Assembly (NCBI RefSeq): GCF_024138125.1
Contig: NZ_CP099993.1
Location: forward strand, 1,736,001-1,800,000
DNA length: 64,000 nucleotides
Direction of reading: 5' to 3'
DNA from: Halorussus salilacus
GTDB taxonomy: Archaea; Halobacteriota; Halobacteria; Halobacteriales; Haladaptataceae
Shown here: positions 58,844 to 64,000 of the stretch, piece by piece
Numbering within the stretch: the stretch's first letter is position 1
Layout: each line of letters starts with the position of its first letter
The notes under the pieces: model-generated
The model's database searches: none
What the model was told of the DNA's origin: nothing
Seen by the model: the letters and a program-made list of their open reading frames with translations, nothing else
Position numbers and translations under genes: made by a program

Positions 58844-59569
58844 TCACCCCTCGACGACGCCGACCAGCGGCTCGTCGGCGCGCATCTCGGCCAGCACCAC
58901 GCGCGGAACGTCGGCGCGCGCGAGGAGCTCCGCGGCGATGTCGCGCGCGGTCGCTTCGAGGGCGTCGTCGTCGACCATGTTTATCAGCGGGACGACCGTC
59001 GCGTCCTCGGGGACGCCCTTCCGGCCGCCGTCCCGGCTCGCGAGCACGGCCGCGACGTCGGCGGGTCCGAGCGTCTCGCCCGGCTCCCGGCCCGTGAGGG
59101 CGGCCACGCGGTCGACGCGGTGGACGCGCTCGTCGCCGAGCGGTTCGCCGACGACGTGGGCGCTCGCGATGGGGACCACCGTGTCGGCGGCCGCCGGTAT
59201 CCGCGGTTCCCGGTCGTCCGGGGCCTTGAACTCGCGCATCCGCGCGCCGTCGGCCTTCACGAGAAGGGAGTCGGCGTGGCGCGCGAGCTCGTCGACGGTC
59301 TCCCGGTCGTACCCGCGGTAGCGGTCCGACCGCTCGCGTTCCGGGACGACGCCGAGCGGCCGCTCGTCTGCCGATTCGACCGCAGACACCGGGTCGTCGG
59401 TGACGACGACCCGCTCGACCCACGAGTCGAAAATCGGGATTCGAACGGTGGCTGTGACGACCGCGCTGTCGAGGCGTCCGGCGAGCGTCGCCATGGTGGT
59501 CTTCTTGCCGCCCGCTCCGACGACGCAGGTCGTGCCCCGGCGGGCTTCGAGGGCGTCGACGATGTCCAT
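58844..59569 (-). CDS. YqeC-like protein (molybdo-hydroxylase accessory type)
   Basis: The 241-residue protein starts with a P-loop-like GTTCVVGAGGKKTTMATLAG (about residues 12-31). It has ADSLLVKADGARMREFKAPD in the centre and the C-terminal PLINMVDDDALEATARDIAA. This is the YqeC family, known from bacteria in clusters for selenium-dependent molybdenum hydroxylases. No selenium genes are seen here; a general role in Mo/W enzyme maturation fits its place near mobA. A TATA box (CGCTTAAACC, minus strand) lies about 27 nt upstream. Confidence 0.8.
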   Translation of the reverse strand: MDIVDALEARRGTTCVVGAGGKKTTMATLAGRLDSAVVTATVRIPIFDSWVERVVVTDDPVSAVESADERPLGVVPERERSDRYRGYDRETVDELARHADSLLVKADGARMREFKAPDDREPRIPAAADTVVPIASAHVVGEPLGDERVHRVDRVAALTGREPGETLGPADVAAVLASRDGGRKGVPEDATVVPLINMVDDDALEATARDIAAELLARADVPRVVLAEMRADEPLVGVVEG

Positions 59570-59677
59570 ATCCGGGAGACGGAGCCGCGGGGTTTAAGCG
59601 TGTCTCCGGTCCCGCGGTCGTGGCGCGAGAGACGCCCGACCAAAGGTCTTTGCCGACCCCTCTCCTCTCGCGAGACG

Positions 59678-60808
59678 ATGACACGCAGTGAGTACGACGC
59701 CGTCGTCCTCGGCGTCGGCGGCGTCGGGAGCGCGGCGGTCTACCACCTCGCGAAGCGCGGCGTCGAGGTCCTCGGCATCGAGCGCTACGACGTTCCCCAC
59801 GCGAGGGGGTCGTCGCACGGCGACACGCGCATCTTCCGGCTGACCCAGCACGAGCACCCCGACTACGTCCCGCTCGCCGAGCGGGCGGGCGAACTCTGGT
59901 GCGAACTCGAAGCCGAGTCGGGCGCGGCGCTGCTGACCCGGACGGGGTCGGTCCACGCGGGCCCCGCCGACGGGGCGAAGGTCGCCGACGCGGTGGCGTC
60001 CTGCGAGCAACACGACCTCCCCTACGAACTCCTGACCGCCCGGGAACTCCGCGAGCGGTTCCCGGGCTACCGACTTCCCGAGGGCCACCGCGGCGTCTAC
60101 CAGCCCGACGGCGGCTTTCTGGCCTGCGAGCGAGCGATAGCGACCCATGTGAATCGGGCCCACGCCCACGGCGGCACGGTCCGCGCCCGCGAGCGCGTCC
60201 TCGACTGGGAGCCCCGCGAGGACGGCGTCCGGGTCGAGACCGACCGCGACACCTACGAGGCCGACCGCCTCGTCGTGGCGACCGGCGCGTGGGCCGCCGA
60301 ACACCTCGATGTCCTCTCGGGCGCGCTGACCCCCCAACGCCGGGTGATGGCGTGGTTGCACCCCGAGGACCCCGACCTGTTCACCCCCGAGGCGTTCCCC
60401 GTGTTCAGCGTCGACGTGCCCGAGGGGAGCTTCTACGGCTTCCCGGTGTACCAGCGCCCGGGGTTCAAGTTCGGGCGAGCGCCCGAGGACCCCGAGACCG
60501 TCGACCCCGACGACCTGCGCGAACCGACGCTCGCCGACGAAGAGCGCCTGCGTCCCCTCCCCGAGACGTACTTCCCCGACGCCGCCGGACCCACGATGAA
60601 ACTCGCCTCCTGCGTCCTGACGAACTCCGAGGACGGCCACTTCTATCTCGACACCCACCCCGAGTACCCCCACGTCTCGTTCGCAGTCGGGCTGACCGGC
60701 CACGGCTTCAAGTTCGCCAGCGCGCTCGGCGAGGTGCTGGCCGACTTCGCGACCGAGGGCGACACCGACCTCCCCATCGACCCCCACCGAATCGACGGTC
60801 GGCTCTGA
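59678..60808 (+). CDS. Monomeric sarcosine/N-methyl amino acid oxidase family FAD enzyme
   Basis: The 376-residue flavoprotein starts with the FAD Rossmann motif DAVVLGVGGVGSAAVYHLAK. It has the family's SSHGDTRIFRLTQHEHPDYV. A Cys in KLASCVLTNSEDGHFYLDTH corresponds to the residue that binds FAD covalently in monomeric sarcosine oxidase. GLTGHGFKFASALGEVLADF is at the C terminus. It would oxidise sarcosine or other N-methyl amino acids to release formaldehyde, a possible source of formate; the substrate is not certain. Confidence 0.87.
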   Translation: MTRSEYDAVVLGVGGVGSAAVYHLAKRGVEVLGIERYDVPHARGSSHGDTRIFRLTQHEHPDYVPLAERAGELWCELEAESGAALLTRTGSVHAGPADGAKVADAVASCEQHDLPYELLTARELRERFPGYRLPEGHRGVYQPDGGFLACERAIATHVNRAHAHGGTVRARERVLDWEPREDGVRVETDRDTYEADRLVVATGAWAAEHLDVLSGALTPQRRVMAWLHPEDPDLFTPEAFPVFSVDVPEGSFYGFPVYQRPGFKFGRAPEDPETVDPDDLREPTLADEERLRPLPETYFPDAAGPTMKLASCVLTNSEDGHFYLDTHPEYPHVSFAVGLTGHGFKFASALGEVLADFATEGDTDLPIDPHRIDGRL

Positions 60809-60909
60809 GCCGTCGGTGGCTCGTGGGTGACCCGCGACCAGCGCGCGATTCCCGCTAGCGCGCGACCTCGCGGCCAGCCGCCAGCGTACCGCTCCGCCAC
60901 TTGCGGCCA

Positions 60910-60945
60910 GCGCGCCCCCGCGACCCGCGGGTCGCGGGGGCGCGC
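60910..60945. repeat. Perfect 36-bp GC-only palindrome
   Basis: The 18-bp arms are exact reverse complements without a loop. It lies 102 bp after the oxidase stop and 45 bp before the next gene on the same strand, so it could end the upstream transcript. Confidence 0.75.
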
Positions 60946-60990
60946 GCCCGAGAGCAAGATACATGTGGGGCGGATGAGACGAACGACGTG

Positions 60991-62994
60991 ATGCGGCGGT
61001 CCCCGACGAGACGTGAGTTCCTCGGCACCCTCGGAGCGGGAAGCCTCGCGCCCGCGAGCGTCGGGAACGTCTCGCTGGACAATGCGACCGACCCGCTCCG
61101 GTCCCACCCCTTCGCTCCCGAACCCTCGGTCGAGTGGTCGCGCGAACTCACCGACGGACGGGTCCAGCCCCTCGAACTGGCCGACGGACGGCTCTACGTC
61201 CGGACGCTGCGCTCGATTCGGGCGCTCTCGCCCGACGGCTCCGAGCGCTGGCGGGTCGAGACCGGCGACGGCCAACCCGACGTGGTGGTCGGTCCCGACT
61301 CGGCGTATCCGGAACTCGACTCGACGCTGTACGTGACCGGAGACGAGACGGTCCGCTCGCTCGACCCCGACGACGGCGACACCGGATGGCGGTACGACAC
61401 CGAGGAGTGGACCTCGATATGGGGCGTGACCCCCGAACTCGTCCTCGTGCGCGACGGGGGAGTCACCGCCCTCTCGCGGGCCGACGGAGCGGTCCGGTGG
61501 CGGTACGACTTCGACGGACACGCGTGGCTCCGGCCGCAGTACCGCGACGGACGGCTCTACGTCGGGACGTCCGAGGCCGAACTCCACGCGCTCGACGCCC
61601 GCGACGGGTCGGTCCGGTGGCGGGTCGACCGCTCGACCGGGGAGGGTATCGAGACGGAGACGCCGAGCCTGCTCGTCGCGGCGGTCGCCGACGGCCGCGT
61701 GCTCGCGTGGAACGAAGACGACGGCACGGCGACGGCGTTCGACACCGCCGACGGGACCGAACGCTGGCAGTTCCGAACGGACGAGGCCCCGACGGGGTTC
61801 CCCGGGACTGCCGCCGACGGGACCGTCTACCTCAACGACTCGGGCACGATTCGCGCGCTCGACGCCGGAGACGGTCGCGAGCGCTGGTATGCAGACCTCG
61901 GGGCGGAGTCGGAGTGGAAACCCACGCTACTCGGCAAGGGCGTCTACGTCGGGACCGAAGACGGACTCGTGGCGTTCGACCCGGACGGTCGCGAGCGCTG
62001 GCGGGTCGACGACGGAACGCTGGCTCCCCTCGAACTCGTCGACGGCGCGCTCGTCACGGCGACCCCGGACGGAACGATGTACGGTCTCGGCGTCGACGAC
62101 GGAGCGGTCCGGTGGCGCTTCGAGTTGCCCGGCGACCTCGGGTGGATACCGGTCGCGTCCGAGGGGCGCGTCTACGTCGGCACCGATTCGGGGCGGATGG
62201 TCGCGCTCTCGGACCCCGGTCCGACGCCCGTCTACGACGCCTACCGGGCCGCCACCTCGACCGCGGGCCTCGCGGTCGGCGGCCTGCTCGGCGGCGCGCT
62301 GGCGGTCGGCGCGTATCGCTACCGAAATCGCGACGACGCCGACTCCGCCTCCGACCCCGCCCTTCCGTCCGAACCGCCCGTCTTCGAGGACTACGAACTC
62401 CTCGGAACGCTCGCCGAGACCGAGGTCGCGGAGGTCCACCGGGCCCGCGCGCCGGGCGGGACCGAGGTCGCGGTCGAGCGCGTCGCCGACGCGCTCGACC
62501 GCGACGCCTTCGCCGAGGCGCTCGTAACGTGGGCCGACCTCGACCACGAGGGCGTCCTCGACGTTCGGGCGTGGGACGCCGACCCGGTGCCGTGGGTCGC
62601 GACCGAACTCCCGGACGCGACGCTCGCCGACCGCGCGGGCGACCTGACTCCGCGCGAACTCGCCCGCGCGGTCGCCGACGCCGCCGAGACGGTCCACCGC
62701 GCCCACCGCGAGGGCGTGGTCCACGGCCGACTCGCGCCCGAGAGCGTCTGGCTCGCGGGCGGCGAGGTCCGAGTCGGCGACTGGGAACTGGCGGCCGAAC
62801 TCCGCGGGGAGTTCGACGAGTCGGACACCGACCGGCTCGCCGCGATGGTCCGCGACCTGCTCGCCGACGAGCATGTGACCGAGAACGTGGATGAGGTCCT
62901 CTCGCGCGCGCTCGCCGACGACCCCGCCGACCGCTACGACTCGGCGCTCAAGTTCGCCGACGCGCTCCGGTGGGTAGCGAGGACGGAGAAATAA
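60991..62994 (+). CDS. Tat-exported PQQ beta-propeller with a membrane helix and a C-terminal pseudokinase
   Basis: The 667-residue protein has a Tat signal (TRREFLGTLGAGSLAPASV) and about nine PQQ-type propeller repeats at residues 45-410 (e.g. GRLYVGTSEAELHALDARDG, GTVYLNDSGTIRALDAGDG). One membrane helix follows at about 423-443 (TAGLAVGGLLGGALAVGAYR). The cytoplasmic part (about 465-667) follows the Ser/Thr kinase fold: VHGRLAPESVWL at the HRD place and VGDWELA at the DFG place. The VAIK lysine is replaced (VAVERV). It therefore lacks key catalytic residues and is likely a signalling pseudokinase driven by an outside sensor. Confidence 0.8.
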   Translation: MRRSPTRREFLGTLGAGSLAPASVGNVSLDNATDPLRSHPFAPEPSVEWSRELTDGRVQPLELADGRLYVRTLRSIRALSPDGSERWRVETGDGQPDVVVGPDSAYPELDSTLYVTGDETVRSLDPDDGDTGWRYDTEEWTSIWGVTPELVLVRDGGVTALSRADGAVRWRYDFDGHAWLRPQYRDGRLYVGTSEAELHALDARDGSVRWRVDRSTGEGIETETPSLLVAAVADGRVLAWNEDDGTATAFDTADGTERWQFRTDEAPTGFPGTAADGTVYLNDSGTIRALDAGDGRERWYADLGAESEWKPTLLGKGVYVGTEDGLVAFDPDGRERWRVDDGTLAPLELVDGALVTATPDGTMYGLGVDDGAVRWRFELPGDLGWIPVASEGRVYVGTDSGRMVALSDPGPTPVYDAYRAATSTAGLAVGGLLGGALAVGAYRYRNRDDADSASDPALPSEPPVFEDYELLGTLAETEVAEVHRARAPGGTEVAVERVADALDRDAFAEALVTWADLDHEGVLDVRAWDADPVPWVATELPDATLADRAGDLTPRELARAVADAAETVHRAHREGVVHGRLAPESVWLAGGEVRVGDWELAAELRGEFDESDTDRLAAMVRDLLADEHVTENVDEVLSRALADDPADRYDSALKFADALRWVARTEK

Positions 62995-63011
62995 TAATGC
63001 CTAAAGTATAG

Positions 63012-63021
63012 GAAAGTATAC
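63012..63021 (+). promoter_or_regulatory. TATA box of the Cys-rich precursor gene
   Basis: GAAAGTATAC centred about 31 nt upstream of ATG 63048 in an AT-rich spacer, after the end of the PQQ-pseudokinase gene. Confidence 0.55.
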
Positions 63022-63047
63022 GTGATTGCTGATGAGAGGTTATTCCA

Positions 63048-63812
63048 ATGACGGAGGACTCGATTACAAGAGAGGACCTGTTGAACAGTGTCGACAGTAA
63101 CCCAGACTCGAGTTTTAGGGACATTACTACAGAACGACGTCGTACACTCAAGTCCATACTCGGTGTCGTTACTGGAAGCGCCGTCGGCTCTTTTGGACTT
63201 TCCCAGCGGTCGGCCGCAATGAGTGCGGAGGAACTCGAAACTGCACGGACCGTTGCACAAGAGTACTACTCCCCACAGAAGATTCAGCAAGTGTTCCGGA
63301 CCCACGCTTCGGAATTGGTGCAACGGTTGGCACGAGATGGATATCTCGAACGTGACACCGTTTCCGTTCTTCCAACCGATCAACTACACGACTCGGTTAA
63401 ATCCTATTCCCAAGCCTCTGAGGGTGTACTTATCAACGCGACTGCATCCGGCGGGAATCCCACTGTGAAAATCCAACTAAAATACCCGCTTTCCGAGGAA
63501 AGCGAAATCGTGTTCGTCGTCGATCCACAACGCGAACGCGGTCAAGCTTTCTTTGAGGGCAACTCCGTGGAGGAGGGAGTGAGTCACTACACCGCGAACA
63601 GGACCGGGAGTGACGACGTCATCATTCGAAGTTGCGACGAAGCGTGTGAAGACACCCCCGAATATAAATGTGCTTACACCTGCAATAAATACGATGAGTG
63701 TGGTTGTGCGAACGTGAAAATATATGATAGCTGTACCGATCACGACTGCCGCGGTTGCCATCTTATTGATTACGATTGCTCTAGTTGCGGGAATTACTCC
63801 TGTGATTTCTAG
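63048..63812 (+). CDS. Tat-type precursor with a C-terminal 12-cysteine peptide (halocin C8-like layout)
   Basis: The 254-residue protein has a twin-arginine segment after a polar lead (TERRRTLKSILGVVTGSAVG, about residues 27-46) and a middle region of about 145 residues. The last 60 residues have 12 cysteines, mostly as CxxC, CxC and DC/SC pairs (CDEAC, CGC, CRGC, CSSC). Halocin C8 is made from a precursor of this layout: Tat signal, immunity-like middle, Cys-rich peptide. The peptide sequence itself is not like halocin C8. Base composition is clearly lower in GC than the neighbours, which suggests transfer. No protease or ABC exporter is seen in the window. Confidence 0.6.
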   Translation: MTEDSITREDLLNSVDSNPDSSFRDITTERRRTLKSILGVVTGSAVGSFGLSQRSAAMSAEELETARTVAQEYYSPQKIQQVFRTHASELVQRLARDGYLERDTVSVLPTDQLHDSVKSYSQASEGVLINATASGGNPTVKIQLKYPLSEESEIVFVVDPQRERGQAFFEGNSVEEGVSHYTANRTGSDDVIIRSCDEACEDTPEYKCAYTCNKYDECGCANVKIYDSCTDHDCRGCHLIDYDCSSCGNYSCDF

Positions 63813-63854
63813 CAACAGGAATTACTCCGTGAGTTATTCATCCAATCAATAAAT

Positions 63855-64000
63855 ATGTCTGATGTATCCCTCCCGAGACGAGAATTCGTAACTGCTTTTC
63901 TTACACCACTATTATTTCATTCAGATGTAACTGACGTCACGTCGATGCGGCCGTTCGTCTCCCGTCCTAAAACAGACTGGTCGGTGGAAACCGGCGGTAC
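63855..64000 (+). CDS. Tat-signal protein, probable PQQ/beta-propeller type (3' end off the window)
   Basis: The 48 residues seen begin MSDVSLPRREFVTAFLTPLL, a twin-arginine signal. After the signal comes VSRPKTDWSVETGG. The W-S-x-E-T-x-G pattern resembles the first blade of the PQQ propeller at 60991 (SVEWSRELTDG). It follows the Cys-rich precursor gene by 42 bp on the same strand, so the two may form an operon. The assignment as a second propeller rests on few residues. Confidence 0.5.
   Translation, partial: MSDVSLPRREFVTAFLTPLLFHSDVTDVTSMRPFVSRPKTDWSVETGG

Noticed and set aside
1-64000. tRNA, rRNA or insertion-sequence genes
   Set aside because: I looked through the larger gaps on both strands and found no cloverleaf, rRNA segment or transposase that I could support; short or diverged ones may escape reading by eye.

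Overview
The window is a high-GC chromosomal segment of a haloarchaeon (class Halobacteria). The evidence is the acidic proteome, the halobacterial 2Fe-2S ferredoxin at the left edge, archaeal lineage genes (CarS for archaeol lipid synthesis, Taw1, TiaS, RbkR riboflavin kinase, LysW-dependent arginine synthesis), Tat-type lipoproteins, and TATA boxes 25-31 nt upstream of start codons as expected for leaderless transcripts. I cannot fix the genus from sequence alone. No rRNA, tRNA, CRISPR array or intact insertion sequence was recognised.

Layout. 1-9.3 kb: ferredoxin, two tandem PiT phosphate permeases, SerA, a HEPN-type protein with a tiny partner gene, an M48 protease, threonine synthase, a minute Cys-rich secreted peptide and an HSL-type esterase. 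9.3-11.2 kb: a gene-poor stretch, a membrane protein and a PIN/AbrB toxin-antitoxin pair. 11.2-20.6 kb: one long minus-strand arginine locus, argG-argH-lysW-argX-argC-argB-argD-lysK-argF, with most genes overlapping or 1-28 nt apart. 21-30 kb: RNA ligase/2H protein, TiaS, an HTH regulator, glutaredoxin, an arylsulfotransferase-like protein, a TumE/TumA-like toxin-antitoxin pair with a frameshifted toxin, a purine permease with a PRTase-type regulator, and PyrE. 30-39.6 kb: a membrane-anchored protein with a strict four-residue repeat fused in an operon to a third PiT permease, then CarS, proline dehydrogenase, DUF502, IlvE, RibB, RbkR, a deoxyribosyltransferase/TIR-like protein facing a winged-helix regulator, and Taw1. 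39.6-45.4 kb: an aldehyde ferredoxin oxidoreductase paralogue lacking its iron-sulfur cysteine motif, several small conserved haloarchaeal proteins and a Dyp-like lipoprotein.

45.4-60.8 kb is a coherent tungsten/molybdenum formate dehydrogenase island. On the minus strand it has a tungstate ABC transporter (tupABC), a ModE-like HTH-TOBE regulator, a large HdrA/MvhD-like polyferredoxin and a TorD-type chaperone. Divergently there are a Tat-exported Cys-type formate dehydrogenase, its four-cluster ferredoxin subunit and two membrane subunits. MobA and a YqeC-like protein follow. Together they would import the metal, build and load the cofactor, and pass electrons from formate through the membrane.

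60.9 kb to the end holds a Tat-exported PQQ beta-propeller joined by one membrane helix to a degenerate kinase domain. It is followed by a lower-GC gene for a Tat-type precursor ending in a 12-cysteine peptide (halocin-C8-like layout), and the start of another Tat-PQQ-like gene. This is the least explained and most accessory-looking part of the window.

Two genome-scale features stand out. Long, often perfect GC-rich palindromes with unrelated sequences sit in intergenic gaps and in some coding regions. A roughly 45-49 bp palindromic element is inserted in three unrelated coding sequences (htpX, argH, ribB) and translated as part of each protein.
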